A stretch of DNA of 64,000 nucleotides from Methylobacterium jeotgali. Its GTDB lineage: Bacteria; Pseudomonadota; Alphaproteobacteria; Rhizobiales; Beijerinckiaceae. The position numbers were made by a program, and so were the translations under genes. The notes under the pieces are model-generated. The model was not told the origin of the DNA. It searched no databases and worked only from the letters and a program-made list of their open reading frames with translations. The stretch covers positions 1 to 64,000 of the forward strand of contig NZ_BPQR01000045.1 of NCBI RefSeq assembly GCF_022179345.1. The letters run 5' to 3'. Positions 44,442 through 53,440 of the stretch are shown piece by piece (position 1 is the first letter of the stretch; each line of letters begins with the position of its first letter).

Positions 44442-45095
44442 CTATAACCGCTCCACCTCCGGGAGGGTGGCGAGCACGGCCTGCTCGTGGGCGAAGTCGT
44501 GGCCCTCGAAGCGGCCTCGCACCCAGGCGCCGGGATCGGCCGCTCCCGTGAAGCCGACGGTGGCGAGCGCCATCGCCTCACGCCCGTGCAGGCGCCGCAG
44601 CAGGTTGAGGAGCCGCAGGAGACCCAGCACCGCGAAGCCGAGGGAAGGCATCCGCCCCTGCGGGTAGGACAGGCCGGGCAGGCGAGCCCCGTCGAGGACC
44701 GAGGCCGTCACCCCGCTCCGCCGCGCCCCGAGCGCCGCCCGCAACCCCTCCTCGAGCCCCGGCCGCCAGACCGGCGCGAACAGGAGATGCAGCGCCCCGC
44801 CCGCCTCGGCCGCGAGGTCGAACCCCGGCCGCAGGTCCGGGCCAAAGCCCCAGTAGGACTCGTGGTGGTTGGCGAAGAAGCAGAGCGCCCGCGCGCAGGG
44901 GGCCGCCCGCAGCGTCTGCGCGAAGAGCGGCCGGTTGAACTGCACGAGGAGGTCGTCCGCGTTCAGCTCGAGGCGCGCGGTCAGACGCGGGTTGTTGGCG
45001 ACGAGCACCGCCCGCCGCGCCCCGCAGGCGTAGAGCGGATGGCCGAGGAAGTCGGCGAGCGTCGCCGGGGGTGTGGGAAGGGGACGCTCGCTCAT
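44442..45095 (-). CDS. Hypothetical protein, glycosyltransferase-29-like fold suspected
   Basis: 217 residues, not firmly recognised. The opening VLVANNPRLTARLELNADDLLVQFNRP (about residues 30-56) is reminiscent of the nucleotide-sugar site of GT29 sialyltransferase-like proteins, where an asparagine-rich turn is followed by D-x-V-x-R-F-N. A GLSYPQGRMPSLGF stretch near 140 and a GFTGA near 180 resemble the later motifs of that group. There is no signal peptide. It is divergent from murJ with 157 bases between. The assignment is tentative and function is unknown. Confidence 0.6.
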   Translation of the reverse strand: MSERPLPTPPATLADFLGHPLYACGARRAVLVANNPRLTARLELNADDLLVQFNRPLFAQTLRAAPCARALCFFANHHESYWGFGPDLRPGFDLAAEAGGALHLLFAPVWRPGLEEGLRAALGARRSGVTASVLDGARLPGLSYPQGRMPSLGFAVLGLLRLLNLLRRLHGREAMALATVGFTGAADPGAWVRGRFEGHDFAHEQAVLATLPEVERL

Positions 45096-45252
45096 CGACA
45101 GCCTTCCCGAACCTCCCGCCCGCTCGGGTGCATCATCGCGGCCTTGAGCCCGGCCGGCAAACCGGCCAAACCCGCACGCGCCGCGAACCGCGTCGGCTCC
45201 GGGAGCTCAAGGTGGCGTCGATCTCATCCGTCCTCGCGCAGCGGCCTCCGGC

Positions 45253-46782
45253 GTGATCCGCTCGATCCTCTCGGTCGGCGGCTGGACGCTCGTGTCGCGG
45301 GCCACGGGCTTCGCCCGCGACGTGGTGATGGCCGCGGTGCTCGGCGCCGGACCCGTCGCCGACGCCTTCGTGGTGGCCTACCGCCTGCCGAACCACTTCC
45401 GCGCGATCTTCGGCGAGGGCGCCTTCAACACCGCCTTCGTACCCGCCTACGCGAGGCTCTCCGAGGCCGGCGCGCCGGGGGAGGCGGCGCGCTTTTCCGA
45501 CCGCATCTTCACCCTGATGCTGGTCGTGCAGGTGGCGCTGCTGGCGATCGCCCTGCCGCTGATGCCCCTCGTGGTGCGGGCGCTGGCGCCGGGCTTCGCC
45601 GAGGACCCCGCCCGGCTCGACCTCGCCGTGGCGCTCACCCGCATCACCTTCCCCTACCTGCTCTTCATCACCGGGGTGACGCTGCTCTCCGGCATCCTCA
45701 ACGCCCATCGCCGCTTCGCCGCCGCAGCCGGGGCGCCGGTGCTCCTCAACCTGACGATGCTGGCGGCGCTCTCCGTCGCCTTCCTGTTCCCGAGCGCCGC
45801 GCACGCCGCCGCCTGGGGCGTGACGGTCTCAGGGTTCCTTCAGTTCGGTCTCGTCTGGTGGGCCTGCCGGCGGATCGGGGCGGATCCCGGCCTCGCCCGC
45901 CCGGCCTTCTCCGACGCGCCGATGCGGCGCTTCTTCAAGGTGCTCGGCCCCGCGGTGATCGGCTCGGCGGGCTTCCAGGTCGCGACCTTCGCCGACACGA
46001 TCATCGCGAGCCTGCTGCCGACGGGCGCCGTCTCGGCGCTCTATTACGCCGACCGGCTCTACCAGCTCCCCTTCGGCGTCATCGCCATCGCCACGGGCAC
46101 CGTGCTGCTGCCGGAGATGAGCCGGCTGCTGGCCGCCGGGGACGCGGCCGGAGCGCACGCGGCCCAGAACCGGGCGACGGGCTTCTCGCTGGCGCTGTCG
46201 GCGCCCTTCGCGATCGCCTTCCTGACCCTGTCGGGGCCGATCGTCTCGACCCTGTTCGAGCGCGGCGCCTTCTCCGCCGAGGACGCCGCGCGGGCGGCCT
46301 CGGTGCTCGCCGCCTACGGGCTGGCGCTGCCCGCCGTGGTGCTGGTGCGCAGCGCGGTGGCAAGCTTCTACGCGCGGCAGGACACGACGACGCCTCTCTA
46401 CGCCTCGCTCACCGCCATCGCGGTCAATGTCGGCCTGAAGATCCTGCTCACCGGTACCTATGGCGTCACGGGGCTGGCGCTCGCCACCGCCGCCTCGCAG
46501 TGGGTGAACCTTGCGATCCTCGTGATCCTGGCGCTCCGCCGGGGCTGGACGGCGCCGAGCCGCGGGCTCGGGATCACCGGGATCGGCGTCGCGCTCGCCT
46601 GCGCCGGCCTCGCCCTCGTCGCCCTCTACGGCTGGCCGCTCGCGAAGGGGTTCGTGCCGCCGCTGCCGCACCTGCGCGACCTTCCCGCGTTGGCCCTGAC
46701 GGGGCTCGCCGGCGTGATCGTCTACGCCGCGCTGCTGGGCGGCACGCTCGCAGCCTTCGGGATCAGGCTGCGCCGGCGGTAG
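45253..46782 (+). CDS. murJ: Lipid II flippase MurJ
   Basis: Integral inner-membrane flippase that moves lipid II to the periplasm for peptidoglycan synthesis. The 509-aa protein has about 14 hydrophobic segments and the MviN signatures: GWTLVSRATGFARDVVMAAV (residues about 9-28, including the essential Arg), FNTAFVPAYARL (about 57-68), and TFADTIIASLLPTGAVSALYYADRLYQLP in the second half. GTG at 45253 is the only start that keeps the first helix. It is followed 26 bases later by a haloacid dehalogenase gene. Confidence 0.96.
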   Translation: MIRSILSVGGWTLVSRATGFARDVVMAAVLGAGPVADAFVVAYRLPNHFRAIFGEGAFNTAFVPAYARLSEAGAPGEAARFSDRIFTLMLVVQVALLAIALPLMPLVVRALAPGFAEDPARLDLAVALTRITFPYLLFITGVTLLSGILNAHRRFAAAAGAPVLLNLTMLAALSVAFLFPSAAHAAAWGVTVSGFLQFGLVWWACRRIGADPGLARPAFSDAPMRRFFKVLGPAVIGSAGFQVATFADTIIASLLPTGAVSALYYADRLYQLPFGVIAIATGTVLLPEMSRLLAAGDAAGAHAAQNRATGFSLALSAPFAIAFLTLSGPIVSTLFERGAFSAEDAARAASVLAAYGLALPAVVLVRSAVASFYARQDTTTPLYASLTAIAVNVGLKILLTGTYGVTGLALATAASQWVNLAILVILALRRGWTAPSRGLGITGIGVALACAGLALVALYGWPLAKGFVPPLPHLRDLPALALTGLAGVIVYAALLGGTLAAFGIRLRRR

Positions 46783-46808
46783 CCCTCCGCCCCGGAAAGG
46801 AGGCCCCG

Positions 46809-47474
46809 ATGCGCCACGACATCCTCGCCCACGCCCGCGCCGTGGTCTTCGACGCCTACGGCACCCTGTTCGACGTCCACTCGGCGGTCGCCCGCCACGC
46901 CGGCGCGGTCGGCCCCGAGGCGCGGGCGCTCTCCGACCTCTGGCGGGGCAAGCAGCTCGAGTACACCTGGGTCTACGCGCTCACGGGCCGCCACCCCCCG
47001 TTCTGGACCCTGACCGAGCGCGCCCTCGATTTCGCCCTCGCCCGGCATCCACGCATCGACCGGGCGCTGCGGGAGCAACTCCTCGACGCCTACCGCGACC
47101 TCGACGCCTACCCGGAGGCGAAACGCGTCCTCGCCGCCCTGAAGGCGCGCGGGCTTTCCACGGCGATCCTCTCCAACGGCGATCCCGCCATGCTGGCGCG
47201 CGCCGTCGCCTCCGCCGGAATCGAGCTCGACGCGGTCCTCTCCGTCGCGGCGGCCGGCGCCTACAAGACGCACCCGCGCGCCTACGCCCTCGTGGAAGAG
47301 CGCCTCGGCGTGCCGCCCGAGGCCGTGGTGTTCTGCTCCTCGAACCGCTGGGACGTGGCCGGTGCGGCCGCCTTCGGCTTCGCCGCCGTCTGGGTGAACC
47401 GGACCGGGCTGCCGGACGAGTACCCGGACCTGCCCCCCACACAGGTCGTCGCTTCCCTCGATGCCCTCGTCTGA
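46809..47474 (+). CDS. Haloacid dehalogenase, type II
   Basis: L-2-haloacid dehalogenase-like HAD enzyme, converting L-2-haloalkanoates to D-2-hydroxy acids. The 221-aa protein has nucleophile D15 in VVFDAYGTLFDV (dehalogenase type: no second Asp two residues later in the phosphatase position), a YTWVYALTGR segment near 51, SNG near 118, the lysine in AAGAYKTHPRAY and the SSNRWDVAGA motif. All the specific dehalogenase residues appear present, separating it from phosphatase HADs. AAAGGAGG precedes the ATG. It is probably co-transcribed with murJ. Confidence 0.88.
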   Translation: MRHDILAHARAVVFDAYGTLFDVHSAVARHAGAVGPEARALSDLWRGKQLEYTWVYALTGRHPPFWTLTERALDFALARHPRIDRALREQLLDAYRDLDAYPEAKRVLAALKARGLSTAILSNGDPAMLARAVASAGIELDAVLSVAAAGAYKTHPRAYALVEERLGVPPEAVVFCSSNRWDVAGAAAFGFAAVWVNRTGLPDEYPDLPPTQVVASLDALV

Positions 47475-47519
47475 GGGACGAACCGTCTCCCCCGATTGAC
47501 GGCGGGAGGCCAGATCTCT

Positions 47520-47543
47520 ACATATGAACATGTGCTCATGTGT
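47520..47543. promoter_or_regulatory. SmtB-type operator
   Basis: ACATATGAACATGTGCTCAT and the four bases after it form a 24-bp imperfect dyad (10 of 12 positions symmetric) directly over the start of the ArsR gene. It resembles the 12-2-12 ATATGAACA-type operators of SmtB, CzrA and ZiaR. It implies autoregulation of the sensor-metallothionein operon. Confidence 0.75.
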
Positions 47544-47917
47544 TGGAGTCGGACGTGCAGCCGCTCTCGGCGGGTCAGGTCGAGGATGTTGCGGAGGTGT
47601 TCCGGCTCCTCGGGGAGCCGAACCGCCTGCGGATCGTGCTCGCCTGTCTCGACGGAGCGCATGAGGTCGGGGAGATCGTCGAGCGGCTCGGGCTCTCGCA
47701 GTCGCTGACCTCGCACCACCTGCGGCTGCTGCGCACCGCGCGGATCTTGCGGGCGGAGCGTCGGGGTCGGCACGTGGCCTACGCGCTGGACGACGACCAC
47801 GTCCGCGACGTGGTCGCCAACATGGTCGCCCACCTCACCGAGGCGCACGACCACCACGGGCACTCTCACCCCCCGCATGACGGGGACCTGGATCAGAGCG
47901 AAGGAGCGGAGCGATGA
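47540..47917 (+). CDS. smtB: ArsR/SmtB-family zinc-sensing repressor
   Basis: 125-aa winged-helix repressor. The recognition helix is QSLTSHHLRLL (about 54-64). The alpha-5 zinc site of SmtB is fully conserved: D85, H87, H98 and E101 line up with D104, H106, H117 and E120 of Synechococcus SmtB. The alpha-3N cysteine site of ArsR/CadC is absent. A His-rich tail (HDHHGHSHPPH, about 103-113) may add metal sites. The start GTG at 47540 lies inside the operator. It overlaps the metallothionein start as ATGA, so metal release of the repressor raises both proteins. Confidence 0.9.
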   Translation: MLESDVQPLSAGQVEDVAEVFRLLGEPNRLRIVLACLDGAHEVGEIVERLGLSQSLTSHHLRLLRTARILRAERRGRHVAYALDDDHVRDVVANMVAHLTEAHDHHGHSHPPHDGDLDQSEGAER

Positions 47918-48087
47918 CGAGCGTCGATGTCGAGATGGTGAAGTGCGCCTGCCCGGACTGCGTCTGCGTGGTGCCGGTGGCCAAGGCGGTCGAGCACGAG
48001 GGCCGCGCCTTCTGCTGCGACGAGTGCGCCAACGGCCACAAGGATCATGCCGGCTGCGACCACGCCGGCTGCACCTGCCACGGCTGA
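47914..48087 (+). CDS. smtA: Bacterial metallothionein
   Basis: 57 residues with 10 Cys (11, 13, 16, 18, 34, 35, 38, 48, 53, 55) and 5 His. The order KCACPDC-x-C, then FCCDECANGHKDHAGC and GCTCHG, matches cyanobacterial SmtA and pseudomonad metallothioneins, which hold a Zn4Cys9His2-type cluster around a small zinc-finger fold. The frame begins ATGACGAGC, overlapping the smtB stop by four bases. It should bind Zn and Cd in the cytoplasm. A GC hairpin follows 14 bases past its stop. Confidence 0.93.
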   Translation: MTSVDVEMVKCACPDCVCVVPVAKAVEHEGRAFCCDECANGHKDHAGCDHAGCTCHG

Positions 48088-48101
48088 TTGTTCGGACTTT
48101 C

Positions 48102-48130
48102 GCGCGCCGGGCCTTCCTGGGCCGGCGCGC
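48102..48130 (+). terminator. Hairpin after the metallothionein gene
   Basis: GCGCGCCGG (48102-48110) pairs with CCGGCGCGC (48122-48130) around an 11-base loop, 14 bases past the metallothionein stop. No T-run follows. It is probably the 3' end of the smtBA transcript. The following 200 bases to 48330 show no gene. Confidence 0.5.
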
Positions 48131-48330
48131 CGCGCTTCCAGCAACCGACCTCGATCGGCTCGGCCGTGTTGGCTTCGGCTCGCGACCCAGCCCGGTCGCC
48201 CGGACAGCCTTCGGCACTTCCCGAAAGCGGCCATTCGTCGGCTACTCGGCAGTTTCGGCTCGGGGTAGGTTCCAATGAAAAGGGGCCGGCGTAGTGGCGA
48301 CCCTCGTCATCATTGCCCGTTCGGCCGATC

Positions 48331-50046
48331 TTAAGCGGCACGAACGGTCGCCAAGAAGCGTGCGACTTCCGCGCTGAGATGCTCGGACTGGTGCGACAGC
48401 TCAGAGGCCGACGAAAGGACCTGGCTGGCAGCCGCTCCTGTGTCCTCCGACGCGCGTGCCACACCGACGATGTTGCTCGTCACCTCTGCGGTGCCAGTCG
48501 AGGCCTGAGCCACGTTGCGCACGATCTCCTGCGTGGCCGCGTCCTGCTCCTCCACCGCGGCGGCGATCGTGGAAGCCACAACGTTGATCTCGCGGATGCG
48601 CGCGGTGATGGAGCCGATGGCCCCGACCGCCTGACCCGTTGCAGTCTGGATATGACCGATCTGACCCGAGATCTCCTCGGTCGCGCGTGCGGTTTGAGAA
48701 GCCAGCTCCTTCACCTCGGCGGCGACCACCGCAAAGCCGCGGCCGGCCTCACCCGCCCGTGCCGCCTCGATCGTCGCATTGAGGGCCAAGAGGTTGGTCT
48801 GGCTCGCGATGTTCGAGATCAGGCCGACCACCTCTCCGATCCTGGCCACAGCCCCGCTCAGCTCCTGCACGAGGGATCCGGCCTGATCCGCCTCGCTGAC
48901 CGCCCGCTGCGCCAGATCGGCCGACCCTAGAACCTGCCGGCCGATCTCCTGAACCGACGAGCCCAGTTCCTCAGCGGCCGCGGCCACGGTATTGACATTG
49001 GCGGCTGCTTCCTCTGCTGCAACCGCGACGGTGGTCGACTGGCTCGCCGTCTCGGTGGCGGCCGAAGTCATGGTCTGGGCGGTCGCCTGCAGCTCGGTGG
49101 CGGACGACGAGACCATGTCGACAATCCCGCCAACGGCCTGCTCGAAGCTGTCGGCCATCTGTCGCATACCGGCCTTGCGCTGCTCCTCCGCGGCCAAGCG
49201 CGCCTGGGCTGTCTCGGCTTCCAGCGCACGGGTGCGGATCAGGTTATCTCGGGATGCCTCGACGGCCGACGCGATCGCACCGATCTCGTTGGTCCGCGCG
49301 AGGTAGGGGACCTCGGTTGCCAAGTCGTCGGCCGAGAGGCCGCGCATCCGCTCTATCAGCCGGTCGAGGGGACGCGTGAGCCCGCCGACGACGAAGCCGA
49401 AGCCGGCCAGCCCGATCATGAGGGCGAGACAGCAGAGCGAACTCGTCAGCCAAAGCGCCTGCCGGTAGGTGCCGGCCGCCTGCGCCGCAGCCTCGTCGCC
49501 AGCCTTCGCGTTGAGCGCCGAGTCTTGGTCAAGGATCTTGACGGCATCATCGAACGGCGTGCGAGAGGCCGAAAAAGCGTCGAAGAGCAGCTTCTGATCA
49601 CCGGCCCGAGCCGCGGCCATGAGCCTGACGCGCTCGCCGAGATACGCGGCCCACCGCTGGCCGTAAGACTCCCAAAGGCCGCGCTCCTCCGGGCTGCTGA
49701 CAAGGGACTGGTAGCGCTTCGCCACGACCTCGACGTCTGCGAGCCTTTGTTCGGCGACTTGATCCAACTCGCGGACGGGTTCGAGCGCGGCGACATAACG
49801 TGCATCAACGAGGCGCAGTCGGGTGATCTTGTACTTGAGATCACCAAGTTCTCGTACGCTCGGCATCCAGTTTCCGGACAAGTCGAGCGCGTTGTCGTTG
49901 ACGGCCCGTAACTGCAGAACGCTGATGACGCCTTGCGTCAAGATGGCAAGCGTCAAGCCCCATAGGAGGCCGATGAGGGTTTGCTTGATCTTCAGGCTCA
50001 CGGCGGAAGGCCCTATGAAAACTCTGCCATCTTCCGCATTAATCAT
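48331..50046 (-). CDS. Methyl-accepting chemotaxis protein
   Basis: 571-aa transmembrane chemoreceptor. TM1 is at 22-44, a periplasmic four-helix-bundle sensor at about 45-196, TM2 at 197-219, HAMP at about 221-273 and a long cytoplasmic coiled coil. The conserved hairpin tip that binds CheA and CheW is at 412-446 ([20 protein letters not shown]). No pentapeptide for CheR docking ends the chain. The start is ATG at 50046; a GTG 45 bases further in is possible. Its DNA and upstream region look richer in A+T than the neighbours, so it may be a later arrival. No che operon is nearby. Confidence 0.93.
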   Translation of the reverse strand: MINAEDGRVFIGPSAVSLKIKQTLIGLLWGLTLAILTQGVISVLQLRAVNDNALDLSGNWMPSVRELGDLKYKITRLRLVDARYVAALEPVRELDQVAEQRLADVEVVAKRYQSLVSSPEERGLWESYGQRWAAYLGERVRLMAAARAGDQKLLFDAFSASRTPFDDAVKILDQDSALNAKAGDEAAAQAAGTYRQALWLTSSLCCLALMIGLAGFGFVVGGLTRPLDRLIERMRGLSADDLATEVPYLARTNEIGAIASAVEASRDNLIRTRALEAETAQARLAAEEQRKAGMRQMADSFEQAVGGIVDMVSSSATELQATAQTMTSAATETASQSTTVAVAAEEAAANVNTVAAAAEELGSSVQEIGRQVLGSADLAQRAVSEADQAGSLVQELSGAVARIGEVVGLISNIASQTNLLALNATIEAARAGEAGRGFAVVAAEVKELASQTARATEEISGQIGHIQTATGQAVGAIGSITARIREINVVASTIAAAVEEQDAATQEIVRNVAQASTGTAEVTSNIVGVARASEDTGAAASQVLSSASELSHQSEHLSAEVARFLATVRAA

Positions 50047-50295
50047 CAAATTTCCGTTTCGATTGCTTCTGCCTCGTTTATAGGCAGAAGATCCAATCAT
50101 GGTCGGTACTGCGGCTTTGAAAGAGAGCGTGAGCGAGTGCGCTGGGGTGCCGAGTAGATCTCGTTGATGTCTGTGTCGGGTCGGAAGCCGGTGCAGCACC
50201 GACATCCGCTTTCACAAGTTGCCGACCGGAAGCGGACTGGCAGAAACCCACCCTCCGACGGTCCTCCGAATGGTCGAGCGGATCGGGTCCGGTCC

Positions 50296-52440
50296 CTAGA
50301 ACCGCGCCGTCAGGAACAGGCGCAGGTTGCGGCCCGGTAGCAGGATCTCGTCCTTCTTGAAGGAGGCCGAGTTGCGGATGTCGTCGTCGAGGAGGTTGCG
50401 GCCTTGCAGGCCGAGCGTGACCTCGCTGGCGCCGTAGAGCGCCGGGTCGAGGCTCGCCGTGTAGCTCACCTCCGCGCGCAGGTCGTTCCAGCCGGGCGTC
50501 GTCGTCTCGAAGGGCGCGATCGCCGTGTGCGCGAAGGCGTGGAGCAGGTTCACCCGTGCGAACCAGCCGTCCGCCCGCACGAACACGCCGCCGCCGAGCC
50601 GGTGGGGCGGGATGCGCGGCACGTTCGAGCCGTCGTCGAACTGGGCGCGCACGAAATCGTACTGCGCCTCGACGCCGAACCAGCCGTTGCCGACCGGAAT
50701 CGCATCGTATTGAGCCCCGATCTCGGCGCCGTAGAAGGTGGCGTTGGCCTGGGAGTAGACGATCTGGCGCAGCTCGTCGCCGCTGCCGCAGGAGGCGAAG
50801 TCGTCGTCGCAGCGGGTGCCGGTGTCGCGCTTGTAGATGAAGCCCGTGTAGCGGGTGAAGTAGCCGGTGGCGTCGAGGCGAAGCGGCCCTTCCGAGCGGC
50901 GGATGCTGGCCTCGATGGTCCGCGCCCGCTCGAGCCGCAGGCGCGGGTCGCCGATCTCGAAGGTGGCGGTGGCGTCGTGCGGCCCCTGCGAGAACAGCTC
51001 GTAACCCGTCGGTGCCCGCTCCACGTAGGAGCCGTTGAGGCTCGCCACGAACCCGTAGGGCAGATCTTGCAGCGCGCCGAGGCTGAGGCTCTTCGGGGCG
51101 AAGCGCCGGGTCAAGGCGTAACGAGCCGGGTCCTCGCCGGGCACCGGCAGATAATCCGTCGGGAACTGGGTCGCGGTGGAGTTCAGCCGGTCGCCCTCGA
51201 TGCGCCCGGCCGCCTGGAAGCGCAGGCCGTGGCCGACATCGAGCTGCTCGAACAGGTAGACCGCGTTCGAGCGCGACTCGGTGGCCGGCAGGAAGCCTTC
51301 GAGCTGCGTGTTGATCACCCGCCGGCCCGCCTGGACGCCGACGGCTCCGGTCAGCGTGCCGAGCGCCGTGAACACCGGCACATGCTGCGCCTCGATCCGC
51401 GCCTCGACCTCGCGGTTCTTGAAGATCGCCTGGATGCCGTCGATCCCGCTCTCGCCGATGCCGACCTCGTCGTGCCGGTACACCGAGCCGCCGGCCCAGA
51501 AGCGCAGCACCTCGAAGGGACCTTCGAGCGGCCGAATCTCGCCCCGCGCCGCGAGCTTGTCCTGGCGCGGCGTCAGGCGGGTGCGCGCCTCCTCGGCCTC
51601 GCCGCCGGGGATCTGGTAGAGCCCCTCATAGCGGCTGTAGGAGATTCCGAGGAAGCCCCGGTCGCCGATCGCCGAGATGCCGACCGCGCCGCCCTGCGAT
51701 TCGGTGGCCGAGTTGCGCTGGATGCCGCCAGGGATCGCGTAGCTGTCGGTGGCCGTCCTGAAGCCGTCGGCGTGGACCGCGATGCCGTCGCCGCCGGCAT
51801 CGACGCTCGCGGCCCCGAGCCGCCCGTTGTCGACGCTGGAGAAGCCCGTCATCACCTGCCCCGAGACGCCGCGGGCGGGGATGAAGGTCGGGATGCGGTT
51901 GTTCTCCGCCGAGACCACGCCGCCGATGGCGCCCGAGCCGTAGCGGAGGGTGGCGGGTCCGCGGATCACCTCGATCCGGTCCGAGACCAGCGGGTTGATC
52001 GGCACCGCGTGGTCCTCGCCGAGCTCGGACACGTCGCCGGAGACGATCCCGTTCTCCTGGATGCGCACGCGGGCGTTGTCGAGGCCGCGGATGATCGGCC
52101 GGGAGGCGGCGCCCGGCGCGTAGGTCGAGGACGAGATGCCCGGCCGGTCGGAGAGCGCGTCGCCCAGTGTGCGTGGCTGGTCGCGGGCAATCTGGTCGCT
52201 TGTCACAACGGTCACCGGCGAGAAGGTGCTCGCGACGACTGGCAGGATCCCGTTCGGGGACGCGGCCGGCGCCGCCGCGCGGGGCGCCGGCTGGATCGGG
52301 CTCGGCGAGGTCACGCTGAGCTCGTCGAGGCTCACCGCCTGCTGGGCCTGCGCGACGGCGCTTCCCGGAGCGAGGCCGAGCAGCGGCAGCGCGGCGAGGC
52401 GAACGATGCGCTTCCGGCGCGGGGAGAGGGGACGGGACAT
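50296..52440 (-). CDS. TonB-dependent receptor, ZnuD-like
   Basis: 714-aa outer-membrane transporter. A signal peptide (cut near VAQA, about 31) precedes a TonB-box-like DELSVTSP. The plug domain (about 75-185) has RPIIRGLDNARVRIQENGIV, ELGEDHAVPINPL and VIRGPATLRYGSGAIGGVV, and a 22-strand barrel ends in aromatic F714. The DHAVPI-type plug stretch is shared with ZnuD zinc receptors. There is a cysteine pair in an extracellular loop (RCDDDFASCGSG), as in ZnuD. Zinc is therefore the likely cargo, with copper or another metal complex as alternatives. The smtBA zinc genes lie about 2 kb away. Confidence 0.85.
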   Translation of the reverse strand: MSRPLSPRRKRIVRLAALPLLGLAPGSAVAQAQQAVSLDELSVTSPSPIQPAPRAAAPAASPNGILPVVASTFSPVTVVTSDQIARDQPRTLGDALSDRPGISSSTYAPGAASRPIIRGLDNARVRIQENGIVSGDVSELGEDHAVPINPLVSDRIEVIRGPATLRYGSGAIGGVVSAENNRIPTFIPARGVSGQVMTGFSSVDNGRLGAASVDAGGDGIAVHADGFRTATDSYAIPGGIQRNSATESQGGAVGISAIGDRGFLGISYSRYEGLYQIPGGEAEEARTRLTPRQDKLAARGEIRPLEGPFEVLRFWAGGSVYRHDEVGIGESGIDGIQAIFKNREVEARIEAQHVPVFTALGTLTGAVGVQAGRRVINTQLEGFLPATESRSNAVYLFEQLDVGHGLRFQAAGRIEGDRLNSTATQFPTDYLPVPGEDPARYALTRRFAPKSLSLGALQDLPYGFVASLNGSYVERAPTGYELFSQGPHDATATFEIGDPRLRLERARTIEASIRRSEGPLRLDATGYFTRYTGFIYKRDTGTRCDDDFASCGSGDELRQIVYSQANATFYGAEIGAQYDAIPVGNGWFGVEAQYDFVRAQFDDGSNVPRIPPHRLGGGVFVRADGWFARVNLLHAFAHTAIAPFETTTPGWNDLRAEVSYTASLDPALYGASEVTLGLQGRNLLDDDIRNSASFKKDEILLPGRNLRLFLTARF

Positions 52441-52574
52441 GCGACCGGGCCGTTGAGACTGTTATATCGTTTCATAGGCACCGACCGCATGCCGCGCCGC
52501 AACCGCGAAAACGAGGATGCGATGGCATCGACGCGGGACGTTACATTGTTACAACAGGGTTTCGGCCCGGCGCG

Positions 52575-53366
52575 CTATCGGCCGTCGCCCGGCAGGGAGA
52601 AGCGCGCGACCTCCGCAAGGAGGGCTGCGAAGCGCTTTGCGCCGTGCTCCAAGGCGGCCTCGCCGGCCGCGGCCGTGCCGAGTCCCGCGTTCCCAATGGC
52701 GCCGGACGGGTGCAGGTCCCCCGCCTTCCAGGCGAAGGCGGCGGGGCGGCCGGCCCGCAGCAGCGCGTAGTCGCGGGCCATGGCGGCGGTCGCGGGTTCG
52801 AAGTCATCGATCGCCTCTCGGCGCACCAGCTCCGGGTGGAGCGCCAGCATCAGCGCCGTCTCGAGGCCGCCGGCATGGATTCCGTGGGCGATCTCGGCCT
52901 CGGGAAACAAGCCTTCGGGCAGGCCGAGCCGGCTCCAGGAGGTCGTCACCGCGACCATGCCGTGGCGGGCCCGCAGCTCCCCGGCCACGAGGTCGATGAG
53001 GGCGCTGTTGCCGCCGTGGGAGGTGACGATCACCAGCCGCTCGCAGCCGGCGCGGGCGACGCCGGCGCCGATCGCGGTCCAGGCGTTCAGCGCGGTGGCC
53101 GTGTCGAGAGTGAGGGTGCCGGGGAAGGCGTCGTGCTCGTCGGACTTGCCGATGCTCTGGACCGGCAGGACGAGGGCGTCGACCTCTGGAGAGAGGTGGG
53201 CGCCGAGTCGGGCGAGATAGCCCTCCGCGATCATCACGTCCGTGCCGAGCGGGAGATGCGGCCCGTGCTGCTCCACCGCCGCGACCGGCAAGACCGCCAC
53301 GGAGCGGGAGAGCGCCCCGCCCGCGCAGTCGGCGGTGGTCAGGTGGCTCCAGGGGCGCAGGGGCAT
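52575..53366 (-). CDS. Creatininase-family amidohydrolase
   Basis: 263-aa metal-dependent amidohydrolase. The family pattern is VEQHGPHLPLGTD (about 31-43, metal ligands Glu, His and Asp), TSHGGNSALID (about 114-124) and GIHAGGLETALML (about 161-173). The family includes creatininase, the MftE peptidase of mycofactocin and FAPy deformylase. Nothing nearby indicates which reaction applies here, and no mycofactocin genes are present. GGGAGG precedes the ATG. It lies between the CsbD operon and the TonB receptor on the same strand. Confidence 0.87.
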   Translation of the reverse strand: MPLRPWSHLTTADCAGGALSRSVAVLPVAAVEQHGPHLPLGTDVMIAEGYLARLGAHLSPEVDALVLPVQSIGKSDEHDAFPGTLTLDTATALNAWTAIGAGVARAGCERLVIVTSHGGNSALIDLVAGELRARHGMVAVTTSWSRLGLPEGLFPEAEIAHGIHAGGLETALMLALHPELVRREAIDDFEPATAAMARDYALLRAGRPAAFAWKAGDLHPSGAIGNAGLGTAAAGEAALEHGAKRFAALLAEVARFSLPGDGR

Positions 53367-53440
53367 GGCAGAAACCTCCCGGACCCCTCTCGGGGCTCCG
53401 GGACAGGCTTACGTCATGGAAAGGTGCGTGAGAACGGGCC

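Noticed and set aside
48131..48330. Gene remnant between the metallothionein hairpin and the chemoreceptor
   Set aside because: Short open frames exist on both strands but none has a ribosome site, motif or sustained coding character.
52461..52476. Possible Zur box (GTTATATCGTTTCATA) upstream of the TonB receptor
   Set aside because: It is not palindromic enough to match the GTTATA-N-TATAAC type consensus; left unannotated pending a matrix search.
52541..52555. GTTACATTGTTACAA near the end of the creatininase gene as a second operator
   Set aside because: It is a direct rather than an inverted repeat and lies too far from any start; no family with such a site was recognised.
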